Part shown: positions 24,132 through 31,432 of the stretch, in pieces
How positions within the stretch are numbered: position 1 is the first letter of the stretch
How the letters are laid out: the number at the start of each line of letters is the position of its first letter
Program-made: the position numbers and the translations under genes
The notes under the pieces: model-generated
Told to the model about the DNA's origin: nothing
Seen by the model: only the letters and a program-made list of their open reading frames with translations
Database searches by the model: none
From: Alistipes communis
Lineage (GTDB): Bacteria > Bacteroidota > Bacteroidia > Bacteroidales > Rikenellaceae
DNA: 64,000 bases
Assembly (NCBI RefSeq): GCF_006542665.1
Contig: NZ_AP019735.1
Location: 1,736,001 to 1,800,000, forward strand
Direction: 5' to 3'

Positions 24132-25793
24132 ATGAAACCTGTCCGAAAATCATTGGTGGGCCTGTCGCTGCTGGCCCCTGCCGCTGTCTTGGCGAAAGAC
24201 GACAAACCCAACATCGTCTTTTTTCTCGTGGACGATATGGGCTGGGTGGACAGCTCGGTCGCTTACGGCGAGGAGGTCTATCCGAACAATCTGCGGTTCC
24301 ATACGCCCAACATGGATCGGCTGGCTCGCGAGGGCGTTATCCTGACCAGCGCCTATGCCTGTCCGGTCTCGACGCCGACGCGCACCAGCCTGCTCACGGG
24401 CATGAACGCCGCCCATACGGGCATCACCAACTGGACGTCGACGATGCGCGACACGCCCAGCGACGCTACGGGCGGCGCCGTAGCGATGGAGACGGGACAG
24501 ATCGAGGAGAATACGGGGGACAGACTGATCCGTCCGGAATGGAACATCAACGGCATGAGTCCCGCTCCGGGCGTGGCGCATACGCAGTACGCCACACCGC
24601 TGCCGCAGCTGCTCAAGGATGCGGGCTATTTCACCATTCACGTGGGCAAGGCGCACTGGGCGTCGGCCGGTACGCCGGGAGCCAGTCCCTACAACATGGG
24701 CTTCGTCGTCAACGTTTCGGGCAACGTGGCCGGAATGCCGCGCAGTTACCAGAGCGAGGAGAATTACGGCAATACGCCCGAAAAGTGGAACATGCTGGCC
24801 GTGCAGAACATGACCGAGTATTACGGTACGGGCGTGCACCTGACCGAAGCGCTCACGCGCGAGGCGCTCAAAACGCTCGAATATCCCATCCGGCACGGCG
24901 AGCCCTTCTTCCTCTATATGGCGCACTATGCCACCCATACGCCGATCCAGCCCGACAAACGCTTCATACAGAAGTATCTCGATGCGGGCATGGACAAGGG
25001 GCAGGCGCGTTATGCCTCGATGGTCGAAGGTGTGGACAAGAGCCTCGGCGACCTGCTCGACTATCTGAAAGAGATGGGGGTCGAGAAGAATACGGTCGTC
25101 GTCTTCATGACCGACAACGGCGGCAACAGCGAAAACAAGCAGAAGGGCGGCGTGCTGCACACGCAGAACAAACCGCTGCGCGAAGGCAAGGGGTCGTGCT
25201 ACGAGGGAGGCGTCCGCGTGCCGCTCATGTTCCGCTGGCCGGGCCGCGTCGCACCGAACACGCGCGTGAATACGCCCGTGATCGTCGAAGACCTCTTCCC
25301 GACGCTCCTCGAAGTGGCCGGCGTGCGCAATCCGCGCGTCGTGCAGGCGGTGGACGGCGAGAGTCTGGTGAAACTGGTCACGAAGGGTTCCGAGATCGCG
25401 GCGAAGGCTGCGGCCCGGGGCGAGATCGCATCGCAGGCGGAGGCCAACCGGCTGGTGATCCCCGCCGAGGTGTCGGGCCTCGATCCCGAACGGGTGCTGG
25501 TGCTGCACTATCCCCACAAGTGGAAGCCCTACGATCTGGCGGACATCGACTACCTGAGCGCCGTGCGCAAGGGGGACTGGAAACTCGTCTACCGGATGCA
25601 GACCGGCGAACTGGAACTTTACGACCTGTCGACCGATCTGGGCGAGCAGCGCAACCTCGCTGCCGAACATCCCGAAAAGGTGAAGGAGCTGGCTGCCGAG
25701 CTCGGCAGCAGGCTGCGCGGCTGGAAGGCGCCGATGCCCACGGTGCGCCGCACGGGCAAGCCCGTCGCAATGCCCGATGAATTGACGAATTAG
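24132..25793 (+). CDS. Secreted sulfatase, serine type
   Basis: The 553-residue alkaline-phosphatase-fold sulfatase has a signal peptide (MKPVRKSLVGLSLLAPAAVLA). The activation motif is STPTRTSLLTG, with Ser80 as the residue converted to formylglycine, which requires an anaerobic sulfatase-maturating enzyme not present in this window. Metal and substrate residues are visible in FLVDDMGW (Asp34, Asp35), HVGKAHW (Lys173, His175), HYATHTP and MTDNGGN (Asp328, Asn329). It should remove sulfate from a host or dietary glycan, steroid or similar ester in the periplasm. It has its own promoter and terminator and is not part of a visible sugar locus. Substrate not readable. Confidence 0.94.
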   Translation: MKPVRKSLVGLSLLAPAAVLAKDDKPNIVFFLVDDMGWVDSSVAYGEEVYPNNLRFHTPNMDRLAREGVILTSAYACPVSTPTRTSLLTGMNAAHTGITNWTSTMRDTPSDATGGAVAMETGQIEENTGDRLIRPEWNINGMSPAPGVAHTQYATPLPQLLKDAGYFTIHVGKAHWASAGTPGASPYNMGFVVNVSGNVAGMPRSYQSEENYGNTPEKWNMLAVQNMTEYYGTGVHLTEALTREALKTLEYPIRHGEPFFLYMAHYATHTPIQPDKRFIQKYLDAGMDKGQARYASMVEGVDKSLGDLLDYLKEMGVEKNTVVVFMTDNGGNSENKQKGGVLHTQNKPLREGKGSCYEGGVRVPLMFRWPGRVAPNTRVNTPVIVEDLFPTLLEVAGVRNPRVVQAVDGESLVKLVTKGSEIAAKAAARGEIASQAEANRLVIPAEVSGLDPERVLVLHYPHKWKPYDLADIDYLSAVRKGDWKLVYRMQTGELELYDLSTDLGEQRNLAAEHPEKVKELAAELGSRLRGWKAPMPTVRRTGKPVAMPDELTN

Positions 25794-25837
25794 CGCACGG
25801 CGAGGCGGCGGAATCGCCGCCGGCCGTGGGGCTGGAA

Positions 25838-25870
25838 GGAGGCTGCCGGTTGTCGGCGGCCTCCTTTTTC
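25838..25870 (+). terminator. Terminator after the sulfatase
   Basis: GGAGGC...GCCTCC with an inner CCG/CGG pair and GTTGT loop, followed by five T and C. Confidence 0.8.
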
Positions 25871-25915
25871 TGTCAAAAAAATAGGGGAATCGGCTGCGTG
25901 TTTCGAAAAAATCGT

Positions 25916-25923
25916 TATCTTTG
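25916..25923 (+). promoter_or_regulatory. -7 box for the orphan riboswitch RNA
   Basis: TATCTTTG lies five bases before the first base of the riboswitch P1 stem, which places the start of transcription at the edge of the aptamer. Confidence 0.65.
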
Positions 25924-25927
25924 CTCT

Positions 25928-26127
25928 GCAACGGTTCTCCGAAGCCCGCCGCAAGGCGCCGACCGAGGGGATCAAATGGGAATCGGGTGTGAATCCCGAA
26001 CAGTTCCCGCTGCTGTATGTTCCTGCTTCCCTCTTCGGGGGAGCGAACGTGTGCGACACTCTCTTGCCACTGACTTCCGGGTCGGGAAGGCGTCGCAGAC
26101 GGAACGAGTCAGAAGACCTGCCGTTGC
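25928..26127 (+). ncRNA. Cobalamin riboswitch (orphan copy)
   Basis: The aptamer is complete. The P1 arms GCAACGG (25928-25934) and CCGTTGC (26121-26127) pair perfectly. The core contains ATGGGAATCGGGTGTGAAT, CCCGAACAGTTCCCGCTGCT, GCCACTG, GGGAAGGCGTCGCAGA and the B12-box AGTCAGAAGACCTGCC. The same blocks occur in the riboswitch at 47.2 kb. Unlike that copy, no cobalamin gene follows. Two palindromic repeats begin 18 bases downstream, then more hairpins and a terminator, and the next gene (DUF4186) has its own promoter. Confidence 0.93.
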
Positions 26128-26144
26128 GATTGAACTTTGTTCTT

Positions 26145-26201
26145 CCATTTCTCGCCTCGGCAATTCGAGTAAACTCGGTTGCGCTCGGCTTGACGAAATG
26201 G
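26145..26201 (+). repeat. Palindromic intergenic repeat, copy H (subtype 1)
   Basis: 57 bp, arms CCATTTC / GAAATGG, inner stem TCGAGT-AA-ACTCGG. It forms a tandem pair with copy I at an exact 70-base period. Confidence 0.85.
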
Positions 26202-26214
26202 TTGAATTTTTCTT

Positions 26215-26271
26215 CCATTTCTCGCCTCGGCAATTCGAGCAAACTCGATTGCGCTCGGCTTGACGAAATGG
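26215..26271 (+). repeat. Palindromic intergenic repeat, copy I (subtype 1)
   Basis: 57 bp, nearly identical to copy H, 70 bases further on; inner stem TCGAGC-AA-ACTCGA. Together H and I take the place where an expression platform or gene would be expected after the riboswitch. Confidence 0.85.
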
Positions 26272-26490
26272 TTGGGAATTTGCGCCTGCGGGTAACGGGC
26301 GAAAGTCGCAAACGACTTCTCGGCAGCAACAGAATCGAACGGGAAGCGTCTCCGGCGAATGTACGGGGCGGGACGAAGAGACTTTCGACGATACGATACT
26401 CCGGCAGCGAATTCCGCGGCCGGATTTTTCGTTTCGGAATATCCGGCCCTCGTGGAGAGAGAACGGAAACGTATTTGCCAACACGTTTGT

Positions 26491-26542
26491 CGGGAGAGCG
26501 CCGTCGAGATTAGGACACTGACGGGCGCTCTCCGCTTTTTTC
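26491..26542 (+). terminator. Terminator of the orphan riboswitch transcript
   Basis: CGGGAGAGCGCC (26491-26502) pairs with GGCGCTCTCCG (26524-26534), followed by six T. Confidence 0.8.
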
Positions 26543-26764
26543 GTGCGTGGACGAGGTGGAAAATAACTTATCCGCAAAAGTGCCTCTTGATCTATTTGAC
26601 GGACGTTGCGTGCGAAGATGCCGTTCGCCGACGGCGGATCTGCACGAACTTCGACGAATAGCAGGCGGCGGAGCGAACTTCCGACACGGGACATTGCAGG
26701 GATATTTGGCGGAGAAGCATGAATAAAATTCCGCCGCCGCTGTCCGGAAGCGGTCGTTCGGCGT

Positions 26765-26772
26765 TATCTTTG
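26765..26772 (+). promoter_or_regulatory. -7 box for the DUF4186 gene
   Basis: TATCTTTG, 19 bases before the ATG at 26792. It shows that this gene has its own transcription start and is not read from the riboswitch promoter. Confidence 0.55.
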
Positions 26773-26791
26773 TCCCGTCGAGTGAAACGAT

Positions 26792-27181
26792 ATGGACCAA
26801 AACCGTAAGGAGTATCTGATGCAGGCATCTCCGTTCGAGGCGCTTTTCGCGCGGTTGGCGCAGTCCGATTTCCGCAGCCGGTTCCGTCTGGGGTCCGAAG
26901 AGGTCGCCTGTATCGAACGCAGGGGAATGGCGGTCATCCGCCGTCATGCCGAAGATTTCGTGCGTCGGCGGCTCGCGCCGGCGTTTATTCCCAACGACGG
27001 CAGGCAGACGCCCATGCGGGGGCACCCCGTTTTCATCGCTCAGCATGCCACAGCCTGCTGCTGCCGCGGTTGTCTGGCTAAGTGGCATGCGATCCCTGCC
27101 GGTCGGGAGCTGACCGCACGGGAACAGCGATATGTCGTGGAGGTCTTGATGGCATGGATCGAACGGCAGTCGGCGCGGTGA
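26792..27181 (+). CDS. DUF4186 protein
   Basis: The protein has 129 residues from 26792. A second ATG at 26819, preceded by AAGGAG, would give 120 residues starting MQASPFEALFARLAQS, which fits the usual family start better. Conserved family features are FRSRFRLG, a histidine/cysteine cluster GHPVFIAQHATACCCRGCLAKWH, and RELTAREQRYVVEVLMAWI. The Cys/His set could bind metal. Function is unknown in all members. It is a single gene. Confidence 0.85.
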   Translation: MDQNRKEYLMQASPFEALFARLAQSDFRSRFRLGSEEVACIERRGMAVIRRHAEDFVRRRLAPAFIPNDGRQTPMRGHPVFIAQHATACCCRGCLAKWHAIPAGRELTAREQRYVVEVLMAWIERQSAR

Positions 27182-27384
27182 GCGGGGACGTCCGTCGGGA
27201 TCGGCGAGGGGGCCGTCCGCTGCCGCTTTTTTCGGAGGTTCCGCTTCGGCGGTTGCGAGGGGACGTGCCGAACCTGCGTGCCGGCGAGGCGGGTGCGCAG
27301 GCGTTGCGGCGAAAATAAGGGAAAAATAGGGGGGCGAAGAGTGCCGCCGCCGTAAAAGTCCGTGGCGAGGCGTCGGCCGGCAGC

Positions 27385-27418
27385 GAAAAAAACAGGAGCC
27401 GACCTTTCGGCCGGCTCC
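27385..27418 (-). terminator. Terminator after the sigma-factor operon
   Basis: GGAGCCGGCC-GAAA-GGTCGGCTCC on the minus strand followed by TGTTTTTTT, 26 bases past the 44-residue gene. The rest of 27182-27443 shows nothing further. Confidence 0.85.
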
Positions 27419-27443
27419 CTCCTCCATCAAAAATTAACCCTCT

Positions 27444-27578
27444 CTATCTCTTCTGAAGGATGTCTCGGAGGTAAGCGTCGAGGAAAAACAGGTCCGAGTC
27501 TTCCCCTATCACCTCCTTCATTAGCAAATCGTCATCGTCGGCGATGCCGTTCGCGTTTTCTGTGTCCAGTTCTTTCAT
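27444..27578 (-). CDS. 44-residue acidic protein downstream of the sigma factor
   Basis: The ATG at 27578 gives a short protein starting MKELDTENANGIADDDDLL and ending YLRDILQKR. It starts 66 bases past the sigma-factor stop, on the same strand, and a strong terminator follows directly, so the two probably share a transcript. It is rich in Asp, Glu and Leu, with a short amphipathic C-terminal stretch (FFLDAYLRDIL). No family is recognised. It could be a small modulator of the sigma factor; that is only inference from position. Confidence 0.6.
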   Translation of the reverse strand: MKELDTENANGIADDDDLLMKEVIGEDSDLFFLDAYLRDILQKR

Positions 27579-27644
27579 AGGCTGTCGGTGTTATGAAATT
27601 CACATATCATAAACGCGACCATCCCGTGACTTATTGTGCCTCTT

Positions 27645-28229
27645 CTAACTTAAAATCAGGTTTTTTTCCTTGATCATTTTCCGAAGATTGATCAGCGCGT
27701 ACCGCATACGCCCCAGCGCCGTGTTGATGCTGACACCGGTCTGTTCGGCGATCTCCTTGAAACTTAGGCCCGAATAGTAGCGCATCATCACCACCTCGCG
27801 CTGCTCGTCGGGCAGCAGCTCCACCATGCGGCGGACATCGCTGGCGATCTGCTCGCAGACGATTTCGTCTTCGACGGTGCGTTCCGCCAGCCGCAACGTA
27901 CCCAATACGTCGTAACCGGCTTCGGCCTCGTTGAGCTGCCGGTTCTGTTTCTGGGCGCGGAAGTGGTCGATCACCTGGTTGTGCGCGATGCGCAGAATCC
28001 ACGAGAGAAACCGCCCGTTGTCGGTATAGCGGCCCTCGTCGATGACGCGCACGGCTTTGATAAAGGTCTCTTGGAAAATATCGTCTGCGACATCGCCGTC
28101 CTTGACCATCATCTGGATATAGTCGCGGACACGACGGCTGTGGCGTTCGATCAATTGGGAAATAGCATTCCGGTCGCCCGAAAGGTAGCAATTAAGCAAT
28201 TTCTGATCACTTACTACTTGAACGTTCAT
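27645..28229 (-). CDS. ECF-type RNA polymerase sigma factor
   Basis: The protein has 194 residues from the ATG at 28229. That start is chosen because AAGGAG lies just upstream, a rare clear ribosome site in this phylum; a TTG at 28250 is the longer option. Region 2 (NCYLSGDRNAISQLIERH ... DDIFQETFIKAVR ... RFLSWILRIAHNQVIDHFR) and region 4 (LPDEQREVVMMRYY, FKEIAEQTGVSINTALGRMRYAL) are both complete. No FecR-type anti-sigma gene follows. Instead there is the 44-residue gene. The regulon is not visible from the sequence. Confidence 0.95.
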   Translation of the reverse strand: MNVQVVSDQKLLNCYLSGDRNAISQLIERHSRRVRDYIQMMVKDGDVADDIFQETFIKAVRVIDEGRYTDNGRFLSWILRIAHNQVIDHFRAQKQNRQLNEAEAGYDVLGTLRLAERTVEDEIVCEQIASDVRRMVELLPDEQREVVMMRYYSGLSFKEIAEQTGVSINTALGRMRYALINLRKMIKEKNLILS

Positions 28230-28287
28230 ACTCTTCTCCTTATTTAGCAATTATAAAGAGTAGAATTTTTCGATAGGCAATCCGCTT

Positions 28288-28431
28288 TTAATAGTTAAAT
28301 TCTATGTGTCTCTCCCCGTCCGGCATCCGGAAGTCGGTTGTTTTCAACTCTTCGAACCCTTTCGGAGGGGATTCTACGGTGGCAAGATAATCACTTTTTT
28401 GCAAATTTCCAAATTTTTTAGCAATTCGCAT
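28288..28431 (-). CDS. Possible 47-residue protein upstream of the sigma factor
   Basis: The frame from ATG 28431 begins MRIAKKFGNLQKSDYLATVE and ends ERHIEFNY. Its composition looks protein-like, with a GGAAAGG stretch before the start, and it is on the same strand 58 bases before the sigma gene. The same stretch could instead be the sigma promoter (TTTG near 28405, TATCTTGC near 28388). No homology is recognised. The remaining part of 28251-28625 shows no gene. Confidence 0.3.
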   Translation of the reverse strand: MRIAKKFGNLQKSDYLATVESPPKGFEELKTTDFRMPDGERHIEFNY

Positions 28432-28625
28432 ACTGCAACCGCCTTTCCGACCGTTACGGTGCGTACGCAAGAATCGGGCCGGAGGAAGTCTCGACGTGCA
28501 TTTTGTCGCGGAGAAATCGAAAAACGGGACATGCGGGCCGGAAAATAGCGCGAGAAGACATACTCACGTTCGATTTTCCGGACGTTCGGAAAACCGAACG
28601 CCGAACCTGACAATTTGACGGTCTC

Positions 28626-29549
28626 TTACTTCGATTCGTTGAGCGGCGGCTGTTTGCGGGGTTCGACATGGATCGAGACGATCGTCCCTTCCCCGTAGGC
28701 GTCGCGCAGCCGCCGCTCGATGTCGACGGTGAGCCGGTGCGATTCGGTGACCGTCATCGCGCCGTCGACGCGGATATGCACCTCGACGGCGATGTTCTGC
28801 CCGATACGCCGCGTGCGCAGGTTATGCGGCGACGCGACGGCCGGATCGGCCGCGATCAACGACAGGATGTGTTCCTCCTGCTCGCGGGGCAGCGATTTTT
28901 CGAGCAGTTCGTCCATCCCCATTTTCATCAGCTGCCACGCCACGCGCAGGATCAGCAGCGCCACGACGATCGCCGCCGCGGGGTCTGCCAGCCGCCAGCC
29001 GCCGCCCAGGAAATAGGCGCAGCCGATTCCGACGAGCGTGCCTACCGACGAGAGCGCGTCGCTGCGGTGATGCCATGCGTTGGCCACGACCGAGGGGCTG
29101 TTGACCCTTCGGCCGACGCGCGCCGTGTAGCGATAGAGCGCTTCTTTGGCGACGATCGATACGACGGCCGCCCACAGCGCCACGACGCCCGGCTGTGTCG
29201 GAAGGAGGCCTCGCGTGAAGTCGCGGATCGCTGTGCCTCCGCTCCACAACAGCTTGATTCCCACGCCTGCAAGCGCTACGCCGATGATGAGCGTGGCCAG
29301 CGTTTCGTATTTCCCGTGGCCGTAGTCGTGGTCGTCGTCGCGCGGTTTGGCCGAAACGCGCACGAAGAGCAGCACCACCAGATCGGTGGCGAAGTCCGAC
29401 ACCGAATGGATGGCGTCGGCCACCATGGCCGCGCTGTGTCCCCAGATACCTGCGGCAAGTTTCCCGGCGCTCAGTACCAGATTGACTGCGAAACCGATCC
29501 ATGTGACGCGGTAGATGGCCTGTTCGCGGCCGAGGGTTCGTTCTGTCAT
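28626..29549 (-). CDS. Cation diffusion facilitator (zinc/iron/manganese exporter)
   Basis: The 307-residue inner-membrane protein has six membrane segments and the CDF metal sites: DAIHSVSD (Asp45, Asp52 on segment 2) and HHRSDALSSVG (His161, Asp164 on segment 5). A histidine/aspartate-rich loop DDDHDYGHGKYE follows segment 2. The C-terminal cytoplasmic ferredoxin-like domain (about 210-300) carries VEVHIRVDG. It exports divalent metal in exchange for protons. The exact metal is not certain. It is a single gene. Confidence 0.93.
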   Translation of the reverse strand: MTERTLGREQAIYRVTWIGFAVNLVLSAGKLAAGIWGHSAAMVADAIHSVSDFATDLVVLLFVRVSAKPRDDDHDYGHGKYETLATLIIGVALAGVGIKLLWSGGTAIRDFTRGLLPTQPGVVALWAAVVSIVAKEALYRYTARVGRRVNSPSVVANAWHHRSDALSSVGTLVGIGCAYFLGGGWRLADPAAAIVVALLILRVAWQLMKMGMDELLEKSLPREQEEHILSLIAADPAVASPHNLRTRRIGQNIAVEVHIRVDGAMTVTESHRLTVDIERRLRDAYGEGTIVSIHVEPRKQPPLNESK

Positions 29550-29571
29550 AGCGGGTCGTATGTGAAATTAG

Positions 29572-29605
29572 AAAAGCGGCGGCGGATTGTTCCCGCCGTC
29601 GCTTT
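29572..29605 (-). terminator. Terminator after proS
   Basis: AAAGCGACGGCGG ... CCGCCGCCGCTTTT hairpin between the convergent end of proS and the start of the CDF gene, with T-rich flanks. Confidence 0.7.
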
Positions 29606-29640
29606 GCATTCGATTCGGTCGATTGCGCCGGCCTGTCCGG

Positions 29641-31125
29641 TCAATAGCTCCGAGCGAAGAGCACGCGCTGGTGCGACGGCTTGCCCGAATAGATGCAGGC
29701 GCCCTCTTCGTCGACGGCGTCGAGCGGGATGCAGCGGATCGTGGCTTTGGTCGCCTCCTTGATCGCCACCTCGGTCTCGACGGTACCGTCCCAGTGCGCC
29801 GCCACGAAGCCGCCTTTGGTGTCGAGCGTGCGGACGAACTCCTCCCACGTATCGACGGGCGTAATCATCGAATCGCGGAACGACCTGGCCTTGTCGAAGA
29901 TGCCTTGCTGGATTTCGTCCATCAGCGCTGCCACGCGGTCGATCAGCCCCTCCTGCGGTACGACCTCCTTTTCGAGCGTGTCGCGGCGCATCAGTTCGAT
30001 CGTGCCGTTTTCCAGATCGCGCGGGCCGAGCGCCAGCCGTACCGGCACGCCTTTGAGTTCGTATTCGGCGAACTTGAAGCCCGAACGGACATTGTCGCGT
30101 GCGTCGACCTTGACGCTCAGTCCGCGTGCGCGGAGTTCGGCGGCGATCGCGTCGAGCTTGGCGACGATCGTCTTCATCTGCTCCTCGCCCTTGTAGATCG
30201 GGACGAGCACCGCCTGGATCGGCGCGAGCGCCGGCGGCAGCACCAACCCGTTGTTGTCCGAATGGGCCATGATGAGCGCTCCCATCAGGCGGGTCGAGAC
30301 GCCCCACGACGTGGCCCACACGTATTCGAGCTTGCCCTCCTTGTTGGTGAACTGCACGTCGAACGCCTTGGCGAAATTCTGCCCCAGAAAGTGCGACGTA
30401 CCGCTCTGCAACGCCTTGCCGTCCTGCATCAGCGCCTCGATCGTGAGCGTGTCCTCGGCGCCTGCGAACCGTTCGTTGGGCGACTTGTGGCCCACGATCA
30501 CGGGCAGGGCCATGTATCGCTCGGCGAACTCCTTGTAGACGTTTATCATCTTCGTGGCCTCGGCGATCGCCTCCTCGCGCGTCTCGTGGGCGGTGTGCCC
30601 CTCCTGCCACAGGAATTCGGCCGTGCGGAGGAACAGGCGCGTGCGCATCTCCCAGCGCACGACGTTGGCCCACTGGTTGCACAGGATCGGCAGGTCGCGG
30701 TAGGAGTGGATCCAGTTCTTATAGGTATTCCAGATGATCGTCTCCGACGTAGGGCGCACGATCAGTTCCTCTTCGAGCCTGGCGTCGGGATCGACCACCA
30801 CGCCCTTGCCTTCGGGATCGTTTTTCAGCCGGTAGTGCGTCACTACGGCGCACTCCTTGGCGAAGCCTTCGACGTGGTGCGCCTCCTTCGAGAAGAAGGA
30901 CTTGGGGATGAAGAGCGGGAAGTAGGCGTTCTCGTGGCCCGTCTGCTTGAACATCCGGTCCAGAATGGCCTGCATCTTCTCCCAGATGGCATAACCGTAG
31001 GGTTTGATGACCATGCAGCCGCGGACGGCCGAGTTCTCGGCCAGGCCGGCCTTCACGACCAGATCGTTGTACCATTGCGAGTAGTTCTCCTCGGATTTGG
31101 TCAAATCTTTGAGTTCTTTTGCCAT
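29641..31125 (-). CDS. proS: Prolyl-tRNA synthetase (eukaryotic/archaeal type)
   Basis: This 494-residue class II enzyme charges tRNA-Pro. It belongs to the type that lacks the bacterial editing insertion between motifs 2 and 3 and has instead a C-terminal extension (about 400-494). Signatures are RPTSETIIWNTYKNWIHSYRDLP (motif-1/2 region, here split: RPTSETIIW and SYRDLPILCNQW), VVRWEMRTRLFLRTAEFLWQEGHTAH (motif 2, near residues 155-180, in parts) and WGVSTRLMGALIMAHSDNNGL (motif 3). It is a single gene with a -7 box and a terminator. The N-terminus MAKELKDLTKSEENYSQWY is standard for Bacteroidetes. Confidence 0.97.
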   Translation of the reverse strand: MAKELKDLTKSEENYSQWYNDLVVKAGLAENSAVRGCMVIKPYGYAIWEKMQAILDRMFKQTGHENAYFPLFIPKSFFSKEAHHVEGFAKECAVVTHYRLKNDPEGKGVVVDPDARLEEELIVRPTSETIIWNTYKNWIHSYRDLPILCNQWANVVRWEMRTRLFLRTAEFLWQEGHTAHETREEAIAEATKMINVYKEFAERYMALPVIVGHKSPNERFAGAEDTLTIEALMQDGKALQSGTSHFLGQNFAKAFDVQFTNKEGKLEYVWATSWGVSTRLMGALIMAHSDNNGLVLPPALAPIQAVLVPIYKGEEQMKTIVAKLDAIAAELRARGLSVKVDARDNVRSGFKFAEYELKGVPVRLALGPRDLENGTIELMRRDTLEKEVVPQEGLIDRVAALMDEIQQGIFDKARSFRDSMITPVDTWEEFVRTLDTKGGFVAAHWDGTVETEVAIKEATKATIRCIPLDAVDEEGACIYSGKPSHQRVLFARSY

Positions 31126-31154
31126 ATGCTTGCTTTTCGGTATTTTCCGAGCGA

Positions 31155-31162
31155 CAAAATTA
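31155..31162 (-). promoter_or_regulatory. -7 box for proS
   Basis: TAATTTTG on the minus strand, 29 bases before the ATG. The stretch 31126-31432 holds this box and the next terminator; no gene is seen. Confidence 0.55.
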
Positions 31163-31374
31163 GCAAAATAAATCGGGAATCGCGAATGATCGGCTGAGAA
31201 TTAACCGTTGCGCGGAGTGCTTCTTTCGACGATACGATGCGGAATTCGGGCGTTCGCATCTGCGTCCGCCGTGTTTCCGTCTGCGGTGCATCGCGGAATT
31301 TGTCGTACGTTCCGTGCGACCGTGACTTTTTTTTGTGTCCGTTGCGGCAGACCGGAGGCTTTGTCCTTGCGGGC

Positions 31375-31411
31375 TGCAAAAGAGACGGACGGCTCCGCGA
31401 AGCCGTCCGTC
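31375..31411 (-). terminator. Terminator after the FadL-like gene
   Basis: Perfect stem GACGGACGGCT-TCGCGG-AGCCGTCCGTC followed on the minus strand by TCTTTTGC. Confidence 0.75.
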
Positions 31412-31432
31412 GTGCGATCTGCGATTTGGTAA

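Larger units (their letters stand above)
25930..26542 (+). ncRNA. Candidate riboswitch-controlled noncoding RNA
   Basis: The predicted transcript of about 610 bases runs from the -7 box at 25916 to the terminator at 26491-26542. After the aptamer it contains two tandem palindromic repeats and two further hairpins: GGCCGGAT/ATCCGGCC at 26418-26448 and AAACGT/ACGTTT near 26468-26488. I see no convincing reading frame in it. The one long frame (25989-26513) is the aptamer and the repeats read as protein. Riboswitch-controlled small RNAs are known in Firmicutes (EutX, Rli55); that this is one is inference. Confidence 0.45.

Noticed and set aside
25989..26513. 174-codon frame downstream of the orphan riboswitch promoter
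   Set aside because: Its first half is the conserved aptamer and the palindromic repeats read as protein, so it is not evidence for a gene.
26555..26580. TTATCCGCA near 26570 as a DnaA box
   Set aside because: It has one mismatch, is single, and lies in a gene-free stretch without other origin features.
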